From Desulfovibrio sp. (GTDB taxonomy: Bacteria > Desulfobacterota > Desulfovibrionia > Desulfovibrionales > Desulfovibrionaceae): a DNA stretch of 61,062 nt. How positions within the stretch are numbered: the stretch's first letter is position 1; each line of letters opens with the position of its first letter. The notes below the pieces were generated by a model, which saw only the letters and a program-made list of their open reading frames with translations, did no database searches and was not told where the DNA came from. This document shows, piece by piece, positions 52,444-60,937 of this stretch. A program made the position numbers and the translations under genes. The DNA lies in assembly GCF_034006445.1 (NCBI RefSeq), contig NZ_JAVESS010000019.1, positions 1 through 61,062 of the forward strand. Reading direction: 5' to 3'.

Positions 52444-53889
52444 ATGACCGCCAGACTGCGCGAAGGATTTACCACCGGGTCGGCAGCAACGGGCGCGGCT
52501 CTGGCCGCCCTGCACCTCCTGCGCGCCGGGTGCGCGCCAGGTCATGTGGACGTGCCCTTGCCCCCTTTCAGTTCCGGCTCTTCCGCTTCTTCCGGGCCGC
52601 GGGATGCCGCGGCGGCCGTCGCAGCGGATGCAGCCACGGACGCGGCAATCCCGGACGCTGTCTCGGACGCTGTCTCGGACGCTGCCTCGGACGCGGCCAC
52701 GGACGCGGCAATCCCGGACGCTGCCCCGGACGCTGTCTCGGGCGCGGCAAATGATGCAACACCCGAACACGCAGATATCCCCACGCCCAGGGGCTGGCTG
52801 CGGCTTGAGGTGGCTGTTTGCGGCCATGGCCCGGCCCCGGAGCTGGCCGCATGTCCGGAATTTGCGCCGCTTTTTGTTGAGGGGGGCTGCGCCCAGTCCA
52901 TCGGGGCAGAGGGACGCAATGGCGGCCTTCGCGTGGCCCACGCCTCCATACGCAAGGACGGCGGTGATGACCCCGACGCCACTTCCGGCGCGCTTATCAC
53001 AGTGACGGTAGTTGAAAATTTCGCCATGACCGGACAAACTGGCGTCACCGCTGCCGCCGCCACGGGGACGGACGCCGCCAACTCCCCTGCCGTCAGCATT
53101 GAGGGCGGGCCGGGCGTTGGGCGCGTCACCTTGCCGGGGCTTCCCGTTCCCGTGGGTGAAGCTGCCGTCAATCCCACGCCGCGCCAGCAGATAGCCTTTG
53201 CCATGCGCCACGGCGCGCGGGTGTTCGGCACAGGCCCGTGCCCTCCCCTGAGGGTCATTGTCAGCGTTCCTGAAGGGGAGCGTCTGGCCCGGCAAACATT
53301 TAACCCGCGCCTGGGCATTGTGGGCGGCATTTCCATCCTTGGCACGCAGGGAACGGTGCGGCCCTACAGCCATCAGGCGTGGAAGGCCACCATTGAGCAG
53401 GGTCTGGCCGTGGCTGCGGCCACAGGCTGCCGCGACATGGGCCTGACCACGGGGCGACGCTCCGAGCGCCTGCTTATGGACAAATATCCGCAGATGCCGC
53501 AAAGAAGTTTCATTCAGGTGGCGGACTTTGCGGCATTTTCCCTCAAGGCTGCCGGCGCCATGCCTTTTGACAATCTTATATGGGGATGTTTTTTCGGCAA
53601 ACTGGTCAAACTTGCCCAGGGGCATGCCTACACCCATGCCCGTCACGCGGAACTGGACATGGAGGAACTCGCGCGCCTGTGCCGCCAGTGCGGCGCGTCC
53701 TGCGCGGATCAGGTGGGCCACTGCGTCACGGCGGCCCACGCTCTGGAACTGCTCCTGCAGGACAAGGCCGGAAACGATGTCATCGCCCTCACAGGCGAAA
53801 AAGCCGCCGCCGTGGCGGCAAATTTCGCAGGCCGCCATGTGCGTCTGCATCTTTTTCACACCGACGGCAGGGAATTACTGGCACTATGA
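52444..53889 (+). CDS. cbiD: cobalt-precorrin-5B C1-methyltransferase with an Ala/Asp repeat insertion
   Basis: CbiD methylates C1 in the anaerobic corrin pathway. The 481-residue protein begins LREGFTTGSAATGAALAAL, the family hallmark, and has NPTPRQQIA, FNPRLGIVGGISILGTQGTVRPYS and TGRRSERLLMDKYP (given by ends). Typical CbiD has about 370 residues. The excess is mainly an insertion at about 45-105 made of DAVSDAVSDAASDAATDAA-type repeats. The ATG lies two bases after the preceding stop, and its own stop overlaps the cobL start (ATGA). Confidence 0.95.
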   Translation: MTARLREGFTTGSAATGAALAALHLLRAGCAPGHVDVPLPPFSSGSSASSGPRDAAAAVAADAATDAAIPDAVSDAVSDAASDAATDAAIPDAAPDAVSGAANDATPEHADIPTPRGWLRLEVAVCGHGPAPELAACPEFAPLFVEGGCAQSIGAEGRNGGLRVAHASIRKDGGDDPDATSGALITVTVVENFAMTGQTGVTAAAATGTDAANSPAVSIEGGPGVGRVTLPGLPVPVGEAAVNPTPRQQIAFAMRHGARVFGTGPCPPLRVIVSVPEGERLARQTFNPRLGIVGGISILGTQGTVRPYSHQAWKATIEQGLAVAAATGCRDMGLTTGRRSERLLMDKYPQMPQRSFIQVADFAAFSLKAAGAMPFDNLIWGCFFGKLVKLAQGHAYTHARHAELDMEELARLCRQCGASCADQVGHCVTAAHALELLLQDKAGNDVIALTGEKAAAVAANFAGRHVRLHLFHTDGRELLAL

Positions 53890-56096
53890 AAAATCAGGTC
53901 GCACTGCCCGGCATCGCCGTGCCCGCACCGAGCGGCCCCGAAAGCGCAAGCGAGCGCAGGGGCGACTCCAAACCCGAAGCCGCGCCCGGCGCGGTCAGGG
54001 TCATCTCGCCTGACGTCCCTGTTGTCGCGCCAGAAGCCGCTCCAATGGAAGCTGCCGCGCCCGAGGCCGCCCCACTGGAAGCCGCTGCGCCAGAAGCCAC
54101 CGCGCCAGAAGCCGCTGCATCAGAAGCAGTAACACCAGAGGCTGCCCTACCAGGGGCCGCTTCGCCAAAGGATGCCGCGCCATCTCTTCCCGATTCCGCC
54201 TCGGACGCGGCCCCACATTCCTTCAACGCGTCCGAGCCTGCCCCCCACCCGCAGGAGGGGCCAGCCGCATGGCCCAGCCCGGATTCGCTCGGCCCGGATT
54301 CGCCCGGCCCGGATTCGCCCTCCCCGGATTCGCCTGCCCCGGATTCACAGGATGCTTCCGCCCCTCAGGTGTCGCCCGCTGCATGGGAAATCCCCGATGC
54401 AGCCGCCCCTGCCAGAGAAACTGAAAACAGCGCCGTACATGGCGCTCCCGGCACTGCCGCCCGACCCGCAGAAACGGTTGCCGTAGCGCGTCCGGCCAAA
54501 AAACAGCGCAAGCCAGCGACATCGCCTGCGCCACTGCTCTCGCCACAGCTCTCGCCACAACTCACGGAAGACCAGCCTGCGGAATCCCAGACGGACGACT
54601 GGCCGCCCATGTCCGAAATTCTGCAATCTTTTTTCATTTTTGAGCCCACCACGGCAGAACCTTCGCCCATCACGGTTCTCGGCCTTGACTGCGCCCGCCC
54701 GCGCGGCCTGCTGGATCTCACTGCCGCGCAACGCGACCTGCTGCAAAAGGCGGACGTCATATGCGGCGGACGTCATCTTTTACGCGAACTGACCGACGCG
54801 GCTGAGGAGAAAAATCCCGCTGACCAGAGCGACGCCGCGCGCGCTTCTTCCCATGCGTCTTCCGACACTGCTTCCCCAGCCCCTGCGCCAGCTTCTGCAC
54901 CAGATTCTGCGCCAGGTTCTGCGCCCGTTTCTACGCTTGCCGCCTATGAAGACAATGCAGGCCCGCACACGCTCAAGGCGCGTCTGCTGCCCCTGAGCAC
55001 TCCGTTGCAGCCCGTACTCACCAGACTGAGCCAGATGCGCGCCTCTGGCGAGCGCGTTGTCATGCTGGCCGACGGCGACCCCCTGCTTTTCGGCATCGGG
55101 GCAACCCTGGTGCGCCTTCTCGGGCAGGACGCAGTGCGCCTCCTGCCTGCCGTCAGTTCCCTGCAGCAGGCCTGCGCCCGGCTGGCCCTGCCCTGGCACA
55201 GGGTTATCTGCCTTTCCCTGCACGGGCGTGACGATCTCGGCCCCCTCAATGCGGCTGTGAGCAAAAACGCGCCGCTCTGCGTGCTCACCGACGCGCGCAT
55301 GACCCCGGACTTCCTCACGCGCCACCTTCTTGACCGTGGCGTCGACTGGTTCCGCGCCCACGTTTTTGAACGCATGGGCGCGCCGGATGAAATCTGCCAC
55401 AATCTGGACATGGCACAAGCCGCCAGCACCTCGTTTGGCCCCGCCTGCACGCTTGTTCTTGTGCCCGCCGACACGCCGCGCCGCGCGCGCCTCGGCCTTG
55501 AGGCTCACGAACTGGCCGTGGACAGGGGGCTTATCAGCAAAAAACCCGTGCGGGCCGCCGCTCTGGCCCTGTTGCGCATCGAGCCGCACCATGTGGTCTG
55601 GGATGTGGGCGCTGGCTCCGGGGCCGTGGCCCTTGAAGCCGCCGTACTGGCCCATGAAGGGCGCGTCATCGCTGTGGAGCGCTCCGTGGGTCGGGCCATG
55701 AGCATTCAGGAAAACCGCCGCCGCTTTGGCGTGGCCATTCTGGACGTGCGCCTGGGCGAAGCGCCCGAATGTCTGACCTCCCTGCCCGATCCGCACCGGG
55801 TTTTCATTGGCGGCGGTCTTTCGGGCGAGGACGGTGAGGACATCCTTGGCCACGTCTGCCTGCGCCTGCCCGTAGGCGGGCGTGTGGTGGCAAGCTGCGT
55901 TCTGCTGGACACCCTCTGCCTCTGCCGCAACTTTTTCGAGCGCTTGGGCTGGCCTGTGGAAATCTGCCAGATTCAGGCTTCAGAAGGCAGGGAACTGGGC
56001 GGCGACGTGCACCTGGCGGCCATGAATCCCGTATTTTTGCTTACAGCCCAAAAACCCGCCCCCGACGGCGTCATGCAGAAGCGTGAACATGAATAG
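53886..56096 (+). CDS. cobL: precorrin-6Y (CbiE/CbiT) methyltransferase with a 250-residue low-complexity N-terminus
   Basis: The bifunctional enzyme methylates C5 and C15 and decarboxylates the acetate side chain. The first 250 of 736 residues are Pro/Ala/Glu/Ser repeats (EAAAPEAAPLEAAAPE, DSPGPDSPSPDSPAPDS). The CbiE domain follows (ITVLGLDCARPRGLLDLT, VVMLADGDPLLFGIGATL) with another Ala/Pro/Ser insertion near 310-350. The CbiT domain spans about 550-736 with KKPVRAAALALLRIEP and DVGAGSGAVALEAA, the SAM site. Ordinary CobL has about 400 residues. ATG overlaps the cbiD stop. Its end overlaps the next start by eight bases. Confidence 0.93.
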   Translation: MKNQVALPGIAVPAPSGPESASERRGDSKPEAAPGAVRVISPDVPVVAPEAAPMEAAAPEAAPLEAAAPEATAPEAAASEAVTPEAALPGAASPKDAAPSLPDSASDAAPHSFNASEPAPHPQEGPAAWPSPDSLGPDSPGPDSPSPDSPAPDSQDASAPQVSPAAWEIPDAAAPARETENSAVHGAPGTAARPAETVAVARPAKKQRKPATSPAPLLSPQLSPQLTEDQPAESQTDDWPPMSEILQSFFIFEPTTAEPSPITVLGLDCARPRGLLDLTAAQRDLLQKADVICGGRHLLRELTDAAEEKNPADQSDAARASSHASSDTASPAPAPASAPDSAPGSAPVSTLAAYEDNAGPHTLKARLLPLSTPLQPVLTRLSQMRASGERVVMLADGDPLLFGIGATLVRLLGQDAVRLLPAVSSLQQACARLALPWHRVICLSLHGRDDLGPLNAAVSKNAPLCVLTDARMTPDFLTRHLLDRGVDWFRAHVFERMGAPDEICHNLDMAQAASTSFGPACTLVLVPADTPRRARLGLEAHELAVDRGLISKKPVRAAALALLRIEPHHVVWDVGAGSGAVALEAAVLAHEGRVIAVERSVGRAMSIQENRRRFGVAILDVRLGEAPECLTSLPDPHRVFIGGGLSGEDGEDILGHVCLRLPVGGRVVASCVLLDTLCLCRNFFERLGWPVEICQIQASEGRELGGDVHLAAMNPVFLLTAQKPAPDGVMQKREHE

Positions 56097-56946
56097 CGGC
56101 AGCACAAAAACACCTCCGGTCGACAACTTGAACGCCTCCACCCCATCGGGCGCGAACGGCCCCTCCCACGCCAGAGGCGCAGCCCCCGGTCTTGTCAGTT
56201 TTGTGGGGGCAGGCCCCGGCGACCCGGAACTGCTGACCCTCAAAGGCCGCAAAGCCATTGAAGAGGCCAGCCTTGTGCTCTATGCAGGGTCGCTGGTTCC
56301 GCCGGACGTGGTGGCCTGCGCGGCCCCCGGCGTCCCCGTGGTGGACTCCGCCCCCCTGACCCTTGAGCAGTGTCATGACCTTGTGCGGCGCACGGCTCTG
56401 GCGGGCGGCCCGGTGGCGCGCGTACACACTGGCGATCCCTCCCTCTACGGCGCGCTGCGTGAGCAGGCCCGCCTGCTGGATCAGGACGGCATCCCCTGGC
56501 GCGTGATACCGGGCGTTACCGCAGCCTGTGCGGCCGCCGCCGCCGCAGGCGTGACCTTTACCGTGCCGGAAGTGACCCAGAGCCTCATCATCACCCGCAT
56601 GGAAGGCCGCACCCCTGTGCCGGAACGCGAGGCCCTGCACCTGCTGGCGGCCCACGGCACGTCCATGGCCATTTATCTTTCAGCCGGAGCCTGCGAAGAT
56701 CTGCAGGCAGAACTGCTGGCCCACACCCCGCCAGACACGCCCGTTTTATGCGCCTACCGCGTGGGCTGGCCCGAACAGCGCCTCATATGGGCCACCGCCG
56801 GAACCCTGGCCCACTGCGTACACGAGCACGGCCTTGTGCGGCAGACCGTTTTTCTGGTGCTGCCGGGTCAAAACGCCGCTGACACGGCCTCGCTCCTGTA
56901 TGCGGCCAATTTCAGCCACGGCTACAGGCAGTCCGGTCAAGACTAG
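56089..56946 (+). CDS. cobM: precorrin-4 C11-methyltransferase
   Basis: This SAM-dependent enzyme (CbiF in the anaerobic route) methylates C11. The 285-residue protein has VSFVGAGPGDPELLTLKG, VLYAGSLVPPDV, RVHTGDPSLYGALREQ and PGVTAACAAAAAAG, all typical of the tetrapyrrole methylase fold. The first 35 residues are a low-complexity extension. ATG at 56089 overlaps the cobL stop; GTG at 56083 is an alternative. It is the last gene of this part of the cobalamin operon; no cbiG, cbiH or cbiC follows in the window. Confidence 0.93.
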   Translation: MNSGSTKTPPVDNLNASTPSGANGPSHARGAAPGLVSFVGAGPGDPELLTLKGRKAIEEASLVLYAGSLVPPDVVACAAPGVPVVDSAPLTLEQCHDLVRRTALAGGPVARVHTGDPSLYGALREQARLLDQDGIPWRVIPGVTAACAAAAAAGVTFTVPEVTQSLIITRMEGRTPVPEREALHLLAAHGTSMAIYLSAGACEDLQAELLAHTPPDTPVLCAYRVGWPEQRLIWATAGTLAHCVHEHGLVRQTVFLVLPGQNAADTASLLYAANFSHGYRQSGQD

Positions 56947-56965
56947 GATTTCGGACTTTAAAATA

Positions 56966-57180
56966 CTTTGTGGGGGAGGGACCCTTCTTAGGCCAGATTC
57001 ACTTTGAAATGCTTCACATTTCAAAGTTGTCATCCTGCCGAAAAGTATGATTTTCGGCAGGATCCACGCCACGTTGTGGCGCGCTGCACTCTCGTGCAGC
57101 GTTAGAGCATTTAACTTTGACGAAATTAAATGCTCTAAAAAAGGGTCGCCTCCCCCACACCCCCTCCCCCTAAAACTCTC
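56966..57180. repeat. repeat B copy (inverted) split by repeat A
   Basis: TTTGTGGGGGAGGGACCC, then TTCTTA at 56990, is one half. TAAAAAAGGGTCGCCTCCCC from 57136, then ACCCCCTCCCCCTAAAAC, is the other. Removing the inserted DNA and one TA restores the B palindrome. Confidence 0.8.
56991..57135. mobile_element. repeat A, complete copy nested in repeat B
   Basis: This 145-base copy is flanked by TA (56989-56990 and 57136-57137) and carries all hairpins: TTTGAAATG/CATTTCAAA, CTGCCGAAAA/TTTTCGGCAG, CGCCACGTTGTGGCG, GCTGCACTCTCGTGCAGC and GAGCATTTAA/TTAAATGCTC. Confidence 0.88.
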
Positions 57181-57608
57181 ATCATATTCCAGCGTGACAC
57201 GAAGTTTTTCATAATCCCAAAAGGGAGGCAGAGACAGCGTCTCCCCCAGATCTACCCACAGCGAAGCCCCGTTCACACAGCCGCCCATACAGTTGCAGAT
57301 AAACCCGCCCCGTAACACCGCCGCCTCACTGCACCCCGACATATCGCTCCCCAACGCCACACGCACCTCGCGTCATACGCTGCGCTTTTCAAAAAAGTCC
57401 GCCTGGATAGGGCACATTACGGAACAGATGGCGCCGATGCCGTAGTCATACATCCATCTGACCTGAATCGCAGGCAATTTATTTATAACTTATCCTGATA
57501 ATCATGCAGAGCGTGATACAGTTGCCGATTTTTCTCTTTTGGCGTTTTCTTTCATCAAACATGGTGACGTGTTTTGACTGTATCAATTCCGAACACTACA
57601 CCATTGAT
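57181..57608. other. intergenic region upstream of the aldehyde dehydrogenase
   Basis: On the minus strand 57366-57180 reads as a plausible peptide with FICNCMGGCVNG but merges into repeat B, so it may be the relic of a gene. From 57380 the DNA becomes AT-rich, as expected for a promoter region. A 73-codon plus frame (57504-57725) covers that region and is unlikely to be a gene. Confidence 0.4.
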
Positions 57609-57626
57609 TTGATATTTTTTTCACAA
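57609..57626 (+). promoter_or_regulatory. Rex-like operator upstream of the aldehyde dehydrogenase
   Basis: TTGATATTTTTTTCACAA matches 11 of the 14 fixed positions of TTGTGAAnnnnTTCACAA and has a complete right half-site. A further TTTCACAACC lies at 57654-57663. The site is 120 bases before the start codon. Confidence 0.45.
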
Positions 57627-57746
57627 TTAAAGCACATTGTATCACTCTTTCCGTTTCACAACCCTATAACATACAGAAAATGGAGTTGTTATACCAAGAT
57701 AAAAGGGACTTATTATGCGGAATAACTCTCAACCAAAGGATGCGTC

Positions 57747-59228
57747 ATGAAAAAGCCACACTTGCAGGACAAATATTCCCTCTTCATTGACGGCCAATGG
57801 AAAGACGCCTCTGACGGCGCGACCTATGACACCTTCTGCCCCGCCAATGGAGAGCGTCTTGCCACCTGCGCCGAGGCCACCAAGGAAGATGTGGACACCG
57901 CCGTCAAAGCCGCTACCCGGGCCTGGCAAAGCTGGAAAAACACCGATCCCATTGTGCGCGCCAATCTGCTTTTGAAAATTGCAGATATTATTGACGCCAA
58001 CAAAGAACACCTCGCCATGGTGGAAACGCTGGACAACGGCAAGCCCATCCGCGAAACCCTGAATGTTGACATCCCCTTCGCCGCCGACCACTTCCGCTAC
58101 TTTGCCAGCGTGGTGCGTACTGACGAAGGCTCCGCCACCATGCTTGACGGAAACACGCTCTCCCTGGTTCTGCGTGAGCCCATCGGCGTTGTGGGGCAGA
58201 TCGTGCCCTGGAACTTCCCCTTCCTCATGGCAGCATGGAAGCTGGCTCCGGTGCTGGCCGCCGGTTGCTGCACCGTGTTCAAGCCCTCCAACCACACCTC
58301 CCTTTCCGTGCTGGAACTGGCGCGTCTCATAGCCGATGTGCTGCCCAATGGCGTCTTCAACGTCGTAACCGGGCGTGGTTCACGCTCCGGCCAATACATT
58401 CTGGAACACCCCGGTTTCAGCAAGCTGGCCTTCACCGGCTCTACTGAAGTAGGCCGCAGTGTGGGCCTGGCCGCCGCCAAGCGTCTTATCCCTTCCACCC
58501 TCGAACTGGGCGGCAAGTCGGCCAATATCTTCTTCCCCGACTGCCAGTGGGATCTGGCCATGGACGGCCTGCAACTGGGCATCCTGTTCAATCAGGGGCA
58601 GGTATGCTGCGCCGGTTCGCGCGTTTTTGTGCATGAAGACATTTACGACAAGTTCGTGGCTGAAGCTGTTGAACGCTTCAACCGCGTCAAGGTCGGCCTG
58701 CCCTGGGACGCCAAGACCCAGATGGGCGCGCAGATATATGAATCACACCTCAAGGCCATACTGCTCTGCATCGAACAGGCCAAGGGTGAAGGAGCCACAG
58801 TGCTTTGCGGCGGCGAGCGCGTCACCGAGGGCGAACTGGGCAAGGGCTGCTTTATGCGGCCTACCCTGCTCGGCAATGTCACCAACAAGATGCGTGTAGC
58901 CCAGGACGAGATCTTCGGCCCCGTGGCCGTCATCATCAAGTTCAAGACTGAAGAAGAAGTGATCAAGATGGCCAATGACAGCGTCTTTGGCCTGGGCGGC
59001 GCAGTGTGGACGCGCGACGTCAACCGCGCCATCCGCGTAAGCCGCGCCGTTGAAACGGGCCGCATGTGGGTAAACTGCTACAACAGCATCCCGGCGGGCG
59101 CTCCCTTTGGCGGATACAAAGAATCCGGCATCGGACGTGAAACCCACAAGATCATGCTTGAACACTACACACAGCAGAAGAACATCATGGTCAACCTGGG
59201 CGAAAAGCCCACCGGCTTCTACCCCTAG
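57747..59228 (+). CDS. NAD(P)-dependent aldehyde dehydrogenase
   Basis: The 493-residue enzyme oxidises aldehydes to acids. It has the cofactor region PWNFPFLMAAWKLAPVLAAG, FTGSTEVGRSVG, the catalytic glutamate in LELGGKSANIF and the catalytic cysteine in NQGQVCCAGSRVF. Length and motifs fit the soluble acetaldehyde or broad-range class. AAAGGATG precedes the ATG. It could work with the Fe-ADH at 8217 in ethanol oxidation; both genes have Rex-like sites upstream. The stop TAG is formed with a repeat A element. Confidence 0.95.
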   Translation: MKKPHLQDKYSLFIDGQWKDASDGATYDTFCPANGERLATCAEATKEDVDTAVKAATRAWQSWKNTDPIVRANLLLKIADIIDANKEHLAMVETLDNGKPIRETLNVDIPFAADHFRYFASVVRTDEGSATMLDGNTLSLVLREPIGVVGQIVPWNFPFLMAAWKLAPVLAAGCCTVFKPSNHTSLSVLELARLIADVLPNGVFNVVTGRGSRSGQYILEHPGFSKLAFTGSTEVGRSVGLAAAKRLIPSTLELGGKSANIFFPDCQWDLAMDGLQLGILFNQGQVCCAGSRVFVHEDIYDKFVAEAVERFNRVKVGLPWDAKTQMGAQIYESHLKAILLCIEQAKGEGATVLCGGERVTEGELGKGCFMRPTLLGNVTNKMRVAQDEIFGPVAVIIKFKTEEEVIKMANDSVFGLGGAVWTRDVNRAIRVSRAVETGRMWVNCYNSIPAGAPFGGYKESGIGRETHKIMLEHYTQQKNIMVNLGEKPTGFYP

Positions 59229-59373
59229 GGCAGATACCCTTTGAAATGTGGTGCATTTCAAAGGTGATCTTCTGCCGAAAACTATGATTTTCGGCAGAAT
59301 CCACGCCACGCTGTGGCGCGCTGCACTCTAGAACAGCGTCAGGGCCTGTACCCTTTGAAAAAGGTACAGGCCC
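59228..59373. mobile_element. repeat A, complete copy at the aldehyde dehydrogenase stop
   Basis: This 146-base copy is flanked by CTAG on both sides (TA 59226-59227 and 59374-59375). Its ends are GGGCAGATACCCTTTGAAA and the complement, GGGCCTGTACC. The standard inner hairpins are present. The gap beyond it up to 59575 shows no gene. Confidence 0.85.
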
Positions 59374-59573
59374 TAGACCGGATCAATAGCGAGCATGCCT
59401 GTTCTCAACAGTTGCGGCACGCCCGAACCGACATGCGACAGCACGGACAGACGGCACGGGCAGACAACCCTTGCGGCTCCATGCCGAGGGCCTGCGCCTG
59501 CAGCCACCTGGGCCTTTCAGGACCCAGACGCACCGTCGCGGCGATTCGTCGGCAAGGGCAGAGGGCGAAGCAA

Positions 59574-59604
59574 AAAAAAGAGGGCCGTCACGACCCTCTT
59601 TCGA
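59574..59604 (-). terminator. intrinsic terminator
   Basis: AAAGAGGG pairs with CCCTCTTT; on the minus strand eight Ts follow. It could end the transcript of the small gene at 59843. Confidence 0.75.
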
Positions 59605-59744
59605 AGTAATACGTATGCCGCCATATGAACAAACCAGAACAGATTGCCCTGGCATGCCGCGCGGCTCCTGGTGTTGATTCTTTTTGCGAGTATATATTCC
59701 AAAAATTCATGACACGCTGGTATTGGGTCATAACTGTGTGGATA

Positions 59745-59820
59745 AACTGCGCTTGCGCCTTCACAGTGGGCGTCTGCTCATACAGCCGCCAAGGCAATTT
59801 CAAGGTGAGGTTCTCGAAAC
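59745..59820. repeat. repeat A relic, second interior type
   Basis: CTGCGCTTGCGCCTTCACAG, GGGCGTCTGCTCATACAGCC and GCCAAGGCAATTTCAAGGTG follow the order of the copy at 26708, with many changes. Minus-strand open frames across this stretch are therefore not trusted. Confidence 0.55.
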
Positions 59821-59842
59821 CGGGCTTTTGGCCTGGCACGTT

Positions 59843-60106
59843 TTACGCCCAGTTCCCAGGGCGGCGGGCGGTGTTATGGGCTGCGGGGTCTGTAGCGTCG
59901 AGCCACAGTCGCATTTTATCAACAACCGTTTTTAGTTGTTTGTTAAAATTATCTTTTCTCACTATGGAACTATTGGTCCCAAAGCATCTGTGTACCTTAA
60001 CAGCATCGGAAGTCGGCGGGACACTTTCAAGATAATTTGTCCAGTTGCTTACGATGCGTTCCATCTCTTTTCTTTGCTTGTTTGTAATGTCAATATTCAA
60101 ATTCAT
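59843..60106 (-). CDS. small protein of unknown function
   Basis: The 87-residue frame (MNLNIDITNKQRKEMERIVS to RRPGNWA) has the look of a real helical protein: KQRKEMERIVSNWTNYLESV, then VKVHRCFGTNSS, then KQLKTVVDKMRLWL. The DNA is more AT-rich than its neighbours, which hints at transfer or decay. Ribosome binding signals are weak, and a GTG at 60124 is an alternative. A minus-strand terminator at 59575 supports a transcript in this direction. No family is recognised; it may be truncated at its end by the repeat A relic. Confidence 0.4.
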   Translation of the reverse strand: MNLNIDITNKQRKEMERIVSNWTNYLESVPPTSDAVKVHRCFGTNSSIVRKDNFNKQLKTVVDKMRLWLDATDPAAHNTARRPGNWA

Positions 60107-60171
60107 CATACGACAGTTTGACACAAATAAAAAATCAGCACAAGTTAATAAAAATTTTTTTAAAGCGTTAA

Positions 60172-60200
60172 AAAAAGAGGAGGGCCCCCACGGCCCTCCC
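60172..60200 (-). terminator. intrinsic terminator after the small gene at 60374
   Basis: GGAGGGCC pairs with GGCCCTCC. On the minus strand CTTTTTTTAACG follows. It lies 175 bases past the stop of the gene at 60374. Confidence 0.8.
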
Positions 60201-60373
60201 CTTCACATGAGTGGAGAATTATTCATGAACTGCGAACCGGCCACGCACCCAGCCATGTCACGGAAAAGTGATGCTTTTCGTTTAACGGTGGCAGTGCGGC
60301 ATGAGGCCGCCTGCCGGGGTTGCGTTTTTTCAGGTTCCACGACGGCCCGCCCACAGGGGCAGACTACGCCGGT

Positions 60374-60658
60374 TTACTGTTGGGGCCCTTCAGGCGTCCG
60401 CTGCACCAGGGCCAAAGCCAGCAGTGCGGGTGACGCCAGGGGCCTCTGCGCGGAATTTTGCAGCGTGCGCCGCACAAATCCCGCCATGTCCATTGCCAAA
60501 TCCGCATCGGTCAGTGCCGAGCAGCAGGCTTTCTTGTTTTCTTCCAGTACGGCAAGGTACCGTTGTATCAGGACAAGATCATGCTCCTCATAATAGGTCG
60601 CAGATCTGTCCTGCGGTCCGTTTTCCGACAGGAATGCGTCATTGATGCGTTGCGACAT
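60374..60658 (-). CDS. small soluble protein of unknown function
   Basis: The 94-residue protein starts MSQRINDAFLSENGPQDRSA and is mostly helical, with a cysteine pair (KKACCSALTDADLAMDMAGFV). GGGAGG lies seven bases before the ATG at 60658, a strong start signal; the ATG six bases earlier is too close to it. It is divergent from the nfnA-like gene, with 279 bases between them. A terminator follows it. I do not recognise a family. Confidence 0.65.
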   Translation of the reverse strand: MSQRINDAFLSENGPQDRSATYYEEHDLVLIQRYLAVLEENKKACCSALTDADLAMDMAGFVRRTLQNSAQRPLASPALLALALVQRTPEGPQQ

Positions 60659-60937
60659 GACCATTCCTCCCTGAATGGATCACTGCTTCCCTGCGTCTGG
60701 GGGGCTGGTTCGCCATGTTGTCTCAACATGCGGTCTCCCCTTCCCCACTCATCATTAGCCTTATCGGAGTGAGGAATAAAAACCTTTAGCGGAAAGAACA
60801 TATTTCTAGAAAATTTTACGCCTCTGCATAAAGACTTGCATACATAGTGAGTTATGTCCTCCTCTTGCCCGGGTTGCCCTTGCAAGGGGTCGAGTTCACA
60901 TATACCATCACCACCTAAAGTCATAAGAGGAGAGTCT
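60659..60937. other. divergent promoter region of the small gene and nfnA
   Basis: An AT-rich part at 60765-60860 (with TTTCTAGAAAATTT, a short palindrome) probably holds promoters for both directions. I see no clear -10/-35 pair, no Rex-like site and no gene. Confidence 0.4.

Noticed and set aside
57504..57725. 73-codon plus-strand frame before the aldehyde dehydrogenase
   Set aside because: It covers the AT-rich promoter region and the Rex-like site; the peptide is hydrophobic and without a start signal.
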